This document shows, piece after piece, positions 38,287-46,676 of a stretch of 64,000 bases of DNA. The DNA is from Caulobacter sp. 73W (lineage in GTDB: Bacteria; Pseudomonadota; Alphaproteobacteria; Caulobacterales; Caulobacteraceae), in the NCBI RefSeq assembly GCF_041021955.1, contig NZ_CP158375.1, forward strand, positions 3,832,501 to 3,896,500, in the 5' to 3' direction. The notes beneath the pieces are model-generated. The model saw only the letters and a program-made list of their open reading frames with translations, had not been told where the DNA came from and made no database searches. Every line of letters begins with the position of its first letter. The first letter of the stretch is position 1. Position numbers and translations under genes: made by a program.

Positions 38287-39381
38287 ATGCCGATGCTTCG
38301 TGATCGCCGGATGATCTTGCTGGCTGGCGGCGGCCTGATGATCGCCGCATCGACGCCGGCCCAGGCTGCGCCTTCTTTTGACGCTGCGGTGTCGACCAAG
38401 GCGCACGATGCACGCGCCCGCAAAACCTATCCGAGCCTGGCTGCGGCCCTGGCCGCTGCGCCGACCACGGGCGAGAAGGCCTTTCGCATTCTCGTCACCG
38501 CAGGGACTTGGCGTGAGCAGCTCCTTATCGACAAGCCCAACATCCATCTGGAGGGCGAAGGGCAGGCTGCGAGCATCGTCGTCTTCAACCAGCATGCCGC
38601 GGCCCGGCGCAGCGGTGAGATCGCCACCGTCACGGTGACCGCTCCAGGATTTGAGGCTCGGCGCCTGACCATCGCCAACGACTTTGACTATCCAGGCAAC
38701 ATGCCCGCCGAGGTGCCTTACGACCGCACCGGAGCTAGCGGGGCTCAGGCGCTTGCCCTGCGCCTTAGCCATGGCTCGGACAAGGCCTGGCTGGACGAGG
38801 TGGCTCTCACCGGCTGGCAGGACACGCTCTACGCGGAGGCGGGGCGCAGTCTCTACACCAACTGCTTCATCAGCGGCTGCGTGGACTTCATCTATGGGGC
38901 GGGGGTGGCCGTGTTCGAGCACTGCGAGATCCGCTCTCGCACCCGCCCAGGCAAGGACTTTCACGGTTTCATCGCCGCGCCCAACACCAATCGTCATCAA
39001 CGCTTTGGCCTGGTGTTCCTCGACTGCCGCCTGACCCGCGACGCCGACATGCCCGATCACACCATGGCGCTGGGCCGTCCATGGCGCGCCAGCAAGACCT
39101 TCGCCGACGGCCGCTACGGCGATCCGGACGCCGTTGGGCACGCAGCCTTCATCCGCTGCTGGATGGATCGCCATATCGTGCCGCAGGGCTGGTACCCCAT
39201 GCACTACAATCTGCGCGATGGGCGGCGGACCATGTATCAGCCCGAGGATGCGCGCCTGTTCGAATATTCCAGCAAGGGGCCGGGCGCTGGTCGCGCCTCA
39301 AAGGTGAGGCGCATGCTGTCGCCCAAGGAGGCCTCCGCCTACCGTCCAGCCTTGATGCTCGGCGGGTGGAGCCCCCGCTGA
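38287..39381 (+). CDS. pectinesterase (pectin methylesterase, CE8)
   Basis: A 364-residue exported right-handed beta-helix enzyme that removes methyl esters from polygalacturonan. Signal region MILLAGGGLMIAASTPAQAA. Catalytic signatures are intact: GWQDTLYAEAG near residue 176 (Gln and Asp), CVDFIYGAGVAVFE near residue 197 (second Asp), and LGRPWRASKTF near residue 261 (Arg and Trp). Length is usual for bacterial CE8 enzymes. It starts just after the terminator of the TonB receptor, so either read-through or an own promoter drives it. Its presence is the strongest evidence for pectin use at this locus. Confidence 0.93.
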   Translation: MPMLRDRRMILLAGGGLMIAASTPAQAAPSFDAAVSTKAHDARARKTYPSLAAALAAAPTTGEKAFRILVTAGTWREQLLIDKPNIHLEGEGQAASIVVFNQHAAARRSGEIATVTVTAPGFEARRLTIANDFDYPGNMPAEVPYDRTGASGAQALALRLSHGSDKAWLDEVALTGWQDTLYAEAGRSLYTNCFISGCVDFIYGAGVAVFEHCEIRSRTRPGKDFHGFIAAPNTNRHQRFGLVFLDCRLTRDADMPDHTMALGRPWRASKTFADGRYGDPDAVGHAAFIRCWMDRHIVPQGWYPMHYNLRDGRRTMYQPEDARLFEYSSKGPGAGRASKVRRMLSPKEASAYRPALMLGGWSPR

Positions 39382-39515
39382 GGTCAGCTCCAGGGGCGCC
39401 TCTTAGAGCTTTGCGCATAAACCGCGTGGCATCGGGCATTCGGATTTGAACGCGGCTCGCCAAGTTGATCGGTTGGAGGCTCCCGGCTGATCGGGCGCCC
39501 GTTGACGAGGCGATC

Positions 39516-40430
39516 ATGACGAACTGGACTGCATCCGACATTCCCGACCAACAGGGCCGCACCGCGGTCGTCACAGGCACGGGCGGTCTTGGCTTTGAGG
39601 ATGCGCTCGCCCTGGCGGCGGCCGGGGCCGACGTGATCATCGCTGGCCGCAATCGCATCAAGGGCGCCGATGCGGTTGCGCGCATCCGCGCGGCGACGCC
39701 GCAGGCGAAGGTGTCGTTCGAACAGGTCGACCTGGCCAGCCTGGCTTCAGTCGAAGCCTTCGCCACCCGCCTTCGCAGCGAGATCGGCGCGATCGACATG
39801 CTGATCAACAACGCCGGCGTGATGCGTCCGCCCAAAAGGCTGGAGACCGACGACGGCTTTGAGCTGCAGCTGGGCGTCAACTATCTTGGCCACTTCGCCC
39901 TGACCGCCCGTCTGATGCCCCTGCTGCGCAAGGCCGACAAACCAAGGGTGATCACCCTGTCGAGCGTGGCGGCCCGCCAAGGGGCGATCAACTTTGATGA
40001 TCTGAACGCCAAGCGCGACTACCAGCCGATGCCTGTCTACGCTCAGTCCAAGCTGGCCTGCCTGCTCTTTAGTTTGGAGCTGCAAAGACGCAGTGAGGCG
40101 GCGGGGTGGGGCGTCGACAGTATCGCGGCCCATCCTGGCTTGTCTCGCACCGACCTTCTTCACAACGCACCGGGGCGCACCAGCACCATCGGGATGCTGC
40201 GCAGCGCCCTTTGGTTCCTGTTCCAGCCGGCCGCGCAGGGCGCCTTGCCGACCCTCTTCGCCGCCACCTCGCCGGCGGCGCAAGGCGGCGCCTACTATGG
40301 TCCCGACCGCCTCAGCGAGACGCGCGGCTATCCGGCCTTGTCCAAGATCCCGACCCAGGCGCTGGACGAGGATGTCTCGCGGCGCCTTTGGGAGGTCTCC
40401 CAAGCCCTGACCGGCGTGCGCTTCGGCTAG
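39516..40430 (+). CDS. short-chain dehydrogenase/reductase
   Basis: A 304-residue SDR of the retinol-dehydrogenase/protochlorophyllide-like type. The cofactor motif is atypical in spacing (TAVVTGTGGLGFEDALALA, near residue 17). NNAGVM lies near residue 91, the catalytic Ser in ITLSSVAAR, and YAQSKLA supplies the Tyr and Lys. A C-terminal extension with GLSRTDLLHNAPGR follows. Substrate unknown. ATG 39516 has GACGAGG upstream. It converges on the YkgJ-type gene with a four-base overlap. Confidence 0.87.
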   Translation: MTNWTASDIPDQQGRTAVVTGTGGLGFEDALALAAAGADVIIAGRNRIKGADAVARIRAATPQAKVSFEQVDLASLASVEAFATRLRSEIGAIDMLINNAGVMRPPKRLETDDGFELQLGVNYLGHFALTARLMPLLRKADKPRVITLSSVAARQGAINFDDLNAKRDYQPMPVYAQSKLACLLFSLELQRRSEAAGWGVDSIAAHPGLSRTDLLHNAPGRTSTIGMLRSALWFLFQPAAQGALPTLFAATSPAAQGGAYYGPDRLSETRGYPALSKIPTQALDEDVSRRLWEVSQALTGVRFG

Positions 40431-41164
40431 GCCTTGAGCCGGTCGCCTGTGTCAGCCCCGAGCGCCTTGATCAGCGCCGGGGCCAGCATCTGTTGGGCGG
40501 CCGGCAGGTTTCGAAGTCTGGCCGTACGCTGCAGGGCGGCGGTCGCGTCGCGATGGAAGCGATAAAGCGCCGGATCCTGGGCCACGCCCGTCTGATCACC
40601 GGCCTCGAAGATGAAGCGATGGCAAAGGGCGGCGGAGGGGGAGGTGAAAGCGCGACAGGAGATCGGGCGCACCGAATAGATCGTACAGCGCTCATCGGCG
40701 CCCAGGAGCGGGCAACGAAGGCGAAGCCGCTCAGGATCTTTCGCAGCGGCGATAGCCGAGGCGGCGCCTTGCAGGCGCGTGATCAGAGCCTGGCGCACCT
40801 CCAGCGAGAAGGTCGCGTTGATGTGCTGGCCGATCATCTCAGCGACGCCCGGCGGCGTCGCCACCGCAAGATGGCAGCAGGCCGCGCAGCCGGCGGCGCA
40901 ATCGACCGCCGAGGCATTGGGAAAATGCGCGCGGTAGGAAGCGCTGACAGTCTCCAAAAGGCCGCTTACGGCGCGAGCGGCCTGGGCCAAGTCCACAGCT
41001 TCATCGGCCTTGGCTTGCGCCTCGGTGCGAAAGGTCTGGAAAATCGTCTCGTAGCGTTCCGCCAGGGCGCGGGTCAGCGCGCCGACCTCCACGATGCTGG
41101 CGGCGGTCAGACCGCTTTGGTGAGGCGTAGTACTCACGGCGGGGCCTAGCAGCGGCCGCGCCAC
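40427..41164 (-). CDS. YkgJ family cysteine cluster protein
   Basis: A 245-residue protein with the Cys-rich domain of the YkgJ family. The cluster is visible as DCAAGCAACCHLAVATPPG near residue 88, LRCPLLGADERCTIYSVRPI near residue 150, and SCRAF after it. The family is thought to bind zinc or an iron-sulfur cluster; no reaction is established. The N-terminal 80 residues are helical and unrelated to the cluster. An alternative GTG start at 41137 would shorten it by nine residues. It overlaps the next gene upstream on the same strand (41146) and may be co-transcribed with it. Confidence 0.8.
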   Translation of the reverse strand: MARPLLGPAVSTTPHQSGLTAASIVEVGALTRALAERYETIFQTFRTEAQAKADEAVDLAQAARAVSGLLETVSASYRAHFPNASAVDCAAGCAACCHLAVATPPGVAEMIGQHINATFSLEVRQALITRLQGAASAIAAAKDPERLRLRCPLLGADERCTIYSVRPISCRAFTSPSAALCHRFIFEAGDQTGVAQDPALYRFHRDATAALQRTARLRNLPAAQQMLAPALIKALGADTGDRLKA

Positions 41165-41610
41165 CGCGCCGCCACCCTTTGGCGGATCAGCGCCCAGCCA
41201 AGGCCGCGCTCGGCCTTGTCGTCGTCAGCCGGCTTGAGGTCTGTCGCCGGATCACGGGCGAGGGCGGCGCCGATCAGCAAGACCAGGACAACGATCATGT
41301 GGATGCGCGGCTGGACGTAGTCGATGAAGATGGCGGCGAAGGCCAGCCATCCAGCGACCGCCGCCAGACCCACCGCCTGGCCAGGTCGCCGCGCCAAAAG
41401 ATCCGAGCCGCTACGCACGATCAAGACCGCCGCCAGCCCAAAGGCGGCTTGCCCCAACGCATAGGCCGAGTGCAGTCCGTAATAGAGGTCGCTCTGAGGG
41501 CCTTGCGCCATGCGCTCGTCCAGGTGCGGCAGGACGACCTCGATCTGGAAGTGCAGCACGCCGGCCCAGAACAGATAGCCGTAGGCGACAAAGAGCAGGT
41601 TCTTGCGCAT
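41146..41610 (-). CDS. hypothetical inner-membrane protein
   Basis: A 154-residue protein with four predicted transmembrane segments: NLLFVAYGYLFWAGVLHF, a stretch around LGQAAFGLAAVLIVRSG, AVGLAAVAGWLAFAAIFIDY and HMIVVLVLLIGAALARD. A basic C-terminus follows. No known family is recognised. ATG 41610 is chosen because MRKNLLF is a natural start and an AAAGGACC ribosome site precedes it. It overlaps the YkgJ-type gene downstream by 19 bases, suggesting an operon. Confidence 0.7.
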   Translation of the reverse strand: MRKNLLFVAYGYLFWAGVLHFQIEVVLPHLDERMAQGPQSDLYYGLHSAYALGQAAFGLAAVLIVRSGSDLLARRPGQAVGLAAVAGWLAFAAIFIDYVQPRIHMIVVLVLLIGAALARDPATDLKPADDDKAERGLGWALIRQRVAARWRGRC

Positions 41611-41757
41611 GGCTGGTCCTTTAAGTCTCGACCTCGGTGTCGAGCGGACGCTCACCGTGCTTTGGCCGCCCTGCTGCGGCTATGGCTCAAACCCCGACAA
41701 ACGTGCCCGATCCTGCAAACCTGTCGCCTGGGGAATGGCCCAGGCGACAGCGCGTGA

Positions 41758-42726
41758 TCAGCCAGGTACGGCCCGAAGGTTGGTGGCGTCGCGTTTAGGA
41801 GCCACCCCAAAGGCGCGGGCGTACTCGCGGCTAAACTGAGAGGGGCTTTCATAGCCGACCTGATAGGCGGCCTCGGCGACGTTGGCGGCGTTGGAGACCA
41901 TCAGGCGTCGCGCTTCCAAAAGCCTCAGCTGCTTTTGAAACTGGATCGGCGACATCGAGGTTAGGGCCTTGAAGTGCTGGTGGAAGGACGAGGGGCTCAT
42001 CCCCGCCGACTCCGCCAGCTCTTCGACGCGTAAGGTCTCAGCGTAGTTGGTGCGCAAGACCAGGATCGACTTGCAGATCCGGTCGGTATGGGAGTTTGGC
42101 AGAGCCTTCTTGCAGACGTCCCCGCCATGGGGGCCGCTGAGCAGCCAGTAATAAATCTCGCGCATGATCGACGGGTAGAGGATGGGGACCGCCTTGGGCG
42201 TGTCCGCCAGCCGCAAAAGCCGCAGCACGCACTCGCCCAGAGCCTCGTCGATGGTCGTCACAAAGGCGCCGGAGGCCGACCGCGAAGTCGGGATCGGCGG
42301 GGCGTCCATGTGCTCCAGGACATCGCGCATGGCGCCGAGATCTAGTTCGATCACGATGCCGATGAAGGGCTCGGTTGGACTGGCGTCGACGATCCGGCCG
42401 GAGGCGGGAAGCTCGATGCTGACCATCAAGGCTTCCATGGCTCTGTAGTCTAGCGTCTCCTCGCCGATCATCATTTGCTTGGCGCCCTGCAGGACCACGC
42501 AAAGCTGAGGATTATAGAAACGGCGAATGGAGGGCGGCCGGTGGAAGGCGCGCAGCAGATGGACGCCAGCCATGGGGGTCTCAAAATGGTTCTCCCCGCC
42601 GCCATGGGCGTCGGCATAGCCGTTGGCCGCGGCCAGCAGGCGATCTCTTAGGGTTTGCGAGCCAGCGGCCGCCGCTGGCGCATCGTCGTTTGTAGGAAAA
42701 GGCAAGTTTCTTGCGGTTTCAGACAT
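41758..42726 (-). CDS. AraC family transcriptional regulator (AraC_N type)
   Basis: A 322-residue regulator. The N-terminal cupin-like domain (residues about 45-200; PSIRRFYNPQLCVVLQGAKQ, SGRIVDASPTEPFIGIVIEL) is of the AraC_N type. Two helix-turn-helix units at the C-terminus include LRVEELAESAGMSPSSFHQH and AAYQVGYESPSQFSREYARA. The start MSETARN at 42726 avoids a three-residue extension. It is divergent from the MFS transporter gene 62 bases away and likely controls it. Effector unknown. Confidence 0.9.
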   Translation of the reverse strand: MSETARNLPFPTNDDAPAAAAGSQTLRDRLLAAANGYADAHGGGENHFETPMAGVHLLRAFHRPPSIRRFYNPQLCVVLQGAKQMMIGEETLDYRAMEALMVSIELPASGRIVDASPTEPFIGIVIELDLGAMRDVLEHMDAPPIPTSRSASGAFVTTIDEALGECVLRLLRLADTPKAVPILYPSIMREIYYWLLSGPHGGDVCKKALPNSHTDRICKSILVLRTNYAETLRVEELAESAGMSPSSFHQHFKALTSMSPIQFQKQLRLLEARRLMVSNAANVAEAAYQVGYESPSQFSREYARAFGVAPKRDATNLRAVPG

Positions 42727-42788
42727 TCGTCTCATTCCAGGTGACCTCTAGCTTGATGGTGCAAGCCTAAGCCAGATGAGTTTCCAAG

Positions 42789-44107
42789 ATGACAGACGTT
42801 GCTGCTCCGTCAATAGGAGAAGTGGAATCATATTCTGTCATAAATGGTGAGCGTGATGATAATTACAGTCGTGGATGGCGCGCGGTATTTTTACTCGTCG
42901 GATTATTTCTCGTAAGTGTCCTCTGTCAGGTCGACAGAATACTTCCATTTATCCTATCTGAAGCCATCAAGACGGATCTTGCGCTCAGCGATACGCAGAT
43001 CGGTCTCATCAATGGCTTGGCCTTTGCGGTCTGCTACTCGCTCCTCTCACTCCCCTTGGCCCGCGCCGCCGACCAAGGATCGCCGCGCGTGGTGCTGGTG
43101 GGCTGCGCGCTTGTCTGGAGCGCGATGACGGCCCTGGGCGGGCTGGCGATGGGTTTCGCCTTTCTCGCCTTCACTCGTTTTGGCGTCGCTATCGGTGAGG
43201 CGGGCGCCATTCCGTCCGGACACGCCCTCATCGCCCGCAAGATCAGTCCCGAGCGACGGGGCCTGGCCATCGGCATCTTCGCCATGGGCATTCCGCTGGG
43301 CACCATGGCCGGCTTTTCGCTGGGCGGGTTGATCAACGACGCCCTTGGCTGGCGCGTGGCCTTGTTCGCCGCAGCGGCCGCCGGCGTGGTCATCGCGCTG
43401 ATCACCTGGATCACGGCCGGGCCGACGCCTCCCATCAAACGTGCCAGCGTGGCTGCGCAGCCGTTCATACGCTCGGCGATGCAACTGCTGTCCTCGCCGC
43501 AGTATCGCTGGGTGTTCGCCGCCGCGCTGGCGGTGGGTTTCGCCACCGCGCCCTTCTATGCGTTCGCCACCCCGTTCTTGATCCGCACTCACGGTTTCAC
43601 CACCGCCCAGGCCGGTTTGGCCTTTGGGGTGCTGCAGGGGCTATTGGGCATCGCCGGCACCATGTTGGGCGGGCGAGGTTTGACCGCGCGCTTCGGTCCG
43701 GCTCAGGCCGCGTGTTGACCGCGCCGGCCGCGCTTTTCTTCATCTCGGCCGTGACGACGACCCTGGCTCTCTTTGCGCCCGTCGGCTGGATGGCCTTGGC
43801 GCTCTTCACCCCCGCCATGCTGTCCTTCGCCTTCATGCTGCCTTGCGCCTTTGGGGCGGGCCATCTGGTGGCCGGACGGGGCAGGGAGGCTTTGGCCTCC
43901 AGCCTGGGCATGGTCGGCTCGGGCCTTTTGGGGCCGGCGCTTGGGCCGCTCTTGGTTGGCGTAGTCAGTGATGCGGCGACCACGGCCAGCATCCCCAACG
44001 GCCTTGGTCTTGGCCTGCTGATCGTGCCGACCGCCAGCGTCCTGGCCGGCGTCGCCTGCCTGGTCGCCAACCGGCGCATTTTCGACGCCTACTTTTCGCG
44101 GCGCTGA
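42789..44107 (+). pseudogene. MFS transporter, frameshifted
   Basis: A major facilitator superfamily permease broken by one frame change. The first part (42789-43718) has the first eight or nine helices: AVFLLVGLFLVSVLCQVDRI, the loop AADQGSPRVVL, and motif GEAGAIPSGHALIARKISPERRG. At GPAQAAC it meets TGA. The next frame from about 43700 continues RVLTAPAALFFISAVTTTLA through to ANRRIFDAYFSRR at 44107, giving the last helices. One extra base within GGCCGCG near 43703-43708 would join the two as QARVLTAPA. The first 55 codons are clearly AT-richer and use TTA, ATA and AAT, unlike the rest. Related to spinster-like permeases; substrate unknown. Confidence 0.8.
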
Positions 44108-44159
44108 TTGCGAACGCAAAATCGGATCAGGACAGGCCCCCTCCAAAGATCCGGTCGCA

Positions 44160-44248
44160 GCGCGCCTTGGTCGCATTTGTGAGCAAGGCGCGCTTTAGAG
44201 ATCGCCGACGAAGTAATCTCTCCCCAAGACCTGCCTCGTCGGCGATCT
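44160..44248. terminator. two consecutive hairpins between convergent MFS and AraC genes
   Basis: GCGCGCCTT (44160-44168) pairs with AAGGCGCGC (44185-44193), and a perfect 13-bp inverted repeat joins 44199-44211 with 44236-44248. They occupy most of the 182-base space between convergent genes, consistent with a bidirectional stop region, although loops are long and T tracts short. Confidence 0.5.
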
Positions 44249-44289
44249 GCCGCGACCTGCGTTGGCCGCGTCCAACTCCAAGGAGATCG

Positions 44290-45195
44290 TTACGCGCCCG
44301 CGGCGAAACGCCGGGGCGGCTGGCCCATGACGCGCTTGAAGGCGACTGTGAAGGCGCTCTCCGATTCATAGCCGACCGAGCGGGCGATCACGCCGATCGG
44401 CTCGCCGCCGTCCAATAGGCGGTCGGCCGCCAGCATCATGCGCCAGCGTGTCAGATAGGCGATCGGGGTCTCGCCCATCCGTTCGCGAAACTGCTGGGCG
44501 AAGACCGTGCGCGACAGCCCCGCCGAGCGGGCCAGAACATCCAGGCTCCAGTCCTGCTCCGGCGCCGCGTGCATCTGGGCCAGCGCCGCGCCGATCTTGG
44601 GGTCCGAAAGTCCGGCCAGCCATCCGTTGGCCTCATTAGGGATCTGGTCCAGATGCAGACGCAGCGCCTGCGCCAGCATCATGTGGGCCAGATGCTGAGC
44701 GATCAGCCAGGCGCCCGGGCGCGCTTCGCGCAACTCTTGCATCATCAGCTCGATCGACCATCGAAGGGCCGCCTGATCGGCCGACGATCGAAGGTGGATG
44801 ATCGGCGGCAGGGTCGTCAGCAGCGCTTCGGCGTGGGGTCCCTTCACCTCAAAACGGCTGCCCGCCAAGAGCACCCCGCCGCCGCCGTTATAGACCACCA
44901 CCTGGCCGTCGCGATGCGGCGACAGCACCGTGCTGGCGACGGTAGGAGCCAAGGCCGGATCGCTGGAGATTTGCACATTGCAGCCGCTGGCCAGGACAAA
45001 ACAGTCGCCCGCCGACATCGAAACCGGCTCGCCCGCCTCGAGGCTCAGCCAGCAGTCACCCCGCAGGACGGCGTAGCATTTGATGCGGCCTTGCAGGTCA
45101 TCGAGCAAAAGCGACCAGTCGCCGCCAGCGTCAAAGCCGGCGGTGATGTAGCTGCGGGGCTTTAGCAGCGACAGGACTTGCGAGAGAGGATCCAT
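44290..45195 (-). CDS. AraC family transcriptional regulator (cupin_6 type)
   Basis: A 301-residue regulator. The N-terminal half (residues 1-170) is a cupin sensor with CYAVLRGDCWLSLEAGEPVS and GDCFVLASGCNVQISSDPAL, matching the cupin_6 group found before AraC domains. The C-terminal DNA-binding part has WSLDVLARSAGLSRTVFAQQ, FRERMGETPIAYLTRWRMML and IARSVGYESESAFTVAFKR. It is divergent from an MDR oxidoreductase gene 119 bases away; this pairing (cupin_6 AraC with a quinone-oxidoreductase-like enzyme) is common in Proteobacteria. ATG 45195 is used instead of TTG 45198. Confidence 0.9.
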   Translation of the reverse strand: MDPLSQVLSLLKPRSYITAGFDAGGDWSLLLDDLQGRIKCYAVLRGDCWLSLEAGEPVSMSAGDCFVLASGCNVQISSDPALAPTVASTVLSPHRDGQVVVYNGGGGVLLAGSRFEVKGPHAEALLTTLPPIIHLRSSADQAALRWSIELMMQELREARPGAWLIAQHLAHMMLAQALRLHLDQIPNEANGWLAGLSDPKIGAALAQMHAAPEQDWSLDVLARSAGLSRTVFAQQFRERMGETPIAYLTRWRMMLAADRLLDGGEPIGVIARSVGYESESAFTVAFKRVMGQPPRRFAAGA

Positions 45196-45314
45196 CAAAA
45201 GGTACGATCGCGATGAAGTTCCGAACGAGCGCGCATGGCTCCAGCCAAGAGAGGCGACTACCTGCCTAGCACGCCCGGCGTCGCGCTGGGCGGTCCAAGT
45301 CTCGGAGCTTCAAC

Positions 45315-46259
45315 ATGAAGGCTGCAATCGTCCGCGAGTTTGGCGCAACGCCCGTCTATGGCGACTTCGAAGAGCCGTCGGCGCAGGCCGGCCAGAGCGT
45401 CATCAAGGTCCATGTCGCCCCGCTTAGCCCTATCGTCAGGGCCCTGGCGGCGGGTCGCCATTACACAAGCGTCGCCGCCGCGGGCTTCGTGCCTGGGATA
45501 GATGGTGTCGGTCTCGATCCCGAAGGTCGACGCGTCTACTTCCTCTTTCCCCAATCGCCCTTTGGGTCGATGGGCGAGCTTTCTTTGGTGTCCAGCCAGA
45601 TGATCGCGCCGGTCCCCGACGCCCTGTCCGACGTCCAGGCCGCGGCGGTCGCCACGGCGGGTCTGGCCTCTTGGATCGCCCTGACCCGCAGGGCTCCAAT
45701 CCAAGAGGGGCAGGCGGTCTTGATCAACGGCGCCACAGGCGCGGCCGGCGCCATGGGCGCTCAGATCGCTCGCCGGTTTGGAGCTGGCAAGATCATCGCC
45801 GTCGGCCGCAACACCGAGCGGCTGGCCAAGGTCGACGCCGACGTGCGCATCGAACTTGGACAAGAGGCCGACCTCCTGCTGCGGGCGCAGTTTGATCACG
45901 GCGTGGACGTCGTTCTCGACTTTCTGTGGGGCGAGCCGGCCAAGCGTCTGATCACCGCGGCGACCCAACAGCGGGCCTCTCGAACGGGCGAGCCTCGCCT
46001 GCGCTATGTTCAGCTTGGCTCAATCGCTGGAGACGAGATCGCTCTTCGCGCCGACAGCCTGCGCGGGTCGGGTCTTGAGTTGCTGGGCAGCGGGATCGGC
46101 AGCGTGTCGATCGGCGAGCTTATCGCCGGCGCCGCCGAACTGATGGCGCAGGCGGCCGCAAGCTCCTTCGAGGCGCCGGTGGAGTTGCTGCCGTTGCAGG
46201 ATGTGGCGAAGGCCTGGGGCGGACCGGACGGCGTCCGCTACCTGCTCTCTATGGTCTGA
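45315..46259 (+). CDS. medium-chain dehydrogenase/reductase, quinone oxidoreductase-like
   Basis: A 314-residue MDR-superfamily protein without the zinc-site Cys/His pattern. The cofactor motif is INGATGAAGAMGAQIARRFG near residue 138, preceded by AAAVATAGLASWIALTRRAP. The N-terminal GroES-like domain is recognisable (VIKVHVAPLSPIVRALAAGR, FVPGIDGVGLDPEGRRVYF). NADPH-dependent quinone or enone reduction is the usual activity; substrate not known. It is divergent from a cupin_6 AraC regulator that probably controls it. Confidence 0.88.
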   Translation: MKAAIVREFGATPVYGDFEEPSAQAGQSVIKVHVAPLSPIVRALAAGRHYTSVAAAGFVPGIDGVGLDPEGRRVYFLFPQSPFGSMGELSLVSSQMIAPVPDALSDVQAAAVATAGLASWIALTRRAPIQEGQAVLINGATGAAGAMGAQIARRFGAGKIIAVGRNTERLAKVDADVRIELGQEADLLLRAQFDHGVDVVLDFLWGEPAKRLITAATQQRASRTGEPRLRYVQLGSIAGDEIALRADSLRGSGLELLGSGIGSVSIGELIAGAAELMAQAAASSFEAPVELLPLQDVAKAWGGPDGVRYLLSMV

Positions 46260-46269
46260 CGCCAGGCAA

Positions 46270-46330
46270 GGGAGCGGCCCAAGGCCGCAAGGCCCTCAAC
46301 CTTGCGCCTAGCGCGCCTTGGGCCGCTCCC
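46270..46330. repeat. 16-bp inverted repeat at a convergent gene junction
   Basis: A perfect 16-bp inverted repeat (46270-46285 with 46315-46330) separated by 29 bases, starting 11 bases after the MDR stop. The right arm lies within the last codons of the Atu4866-domain gene. Probably limits transcription in both directions. Confidence 0.45.
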
Positions 46331-46676
46331 GGAAGAACACCATGCCGCCATGGTGCAGTTCGTCATCGGAGACGAACACGCCATCAGCGGTGAACCCGGT
46401 GTCGTCCCAGTAATCGATATGGCTCCCTCTGACCTCATAGCGGCCCAGATAGGCGCTTCTGCGCGCGCCTCGCGCTTCGTCATAGCGGCCGTTGGCCAGC
46501 AGCTCCTGACGGATCTGGCCATCGGCCGTCACCCACATGCCGACATAGGGGTGTTGCGTCATGAGGCGTCCTTTTTCGGTCTGGTTGGCGCGAGGCGCGT
46601 CGGGTGGCGTCCCGTAGAGCGGGGCGATGATGACGGCGCCGGCCAATAGGGCGGCGATCCAATTTGGCCGTGTCAT
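46308..46676 (-). CDS. Atu4866 domain protein
   Basis: The C-terminal 84 residues match the small Atu4866 fold: HPYVGMWVTADGQIRQELL, NGRYDEARGARRSAYLGRYE, and HIDYWDDTGFTADGVFV. Function of the family is unknown; the fold is lipocalin-like. Two starts are possible. ATG 46676 overlaps the stop of the SnoaL-like gene and gives a 38-residue signal-like extension (NWIAALLAGAVIIAPLYG). ATG 46562 (MTQHPYVG) has a better ribosome site, AAAGGA. I list the longer form. Neighbours suggest a stress or detoxification setting. Confidence 0.78.
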   Translation of the reverse strand: MTRPNWIAALLAGAVIIAPLYGTPPDAPRANQTEKGRLMTQHPYVGMWVTADGQIRQELLANGRYDEARGARRSAYLGRYEVRGSHIDYWDDTGFTADGVFVSDDELHHGGMVFFRERPKAR

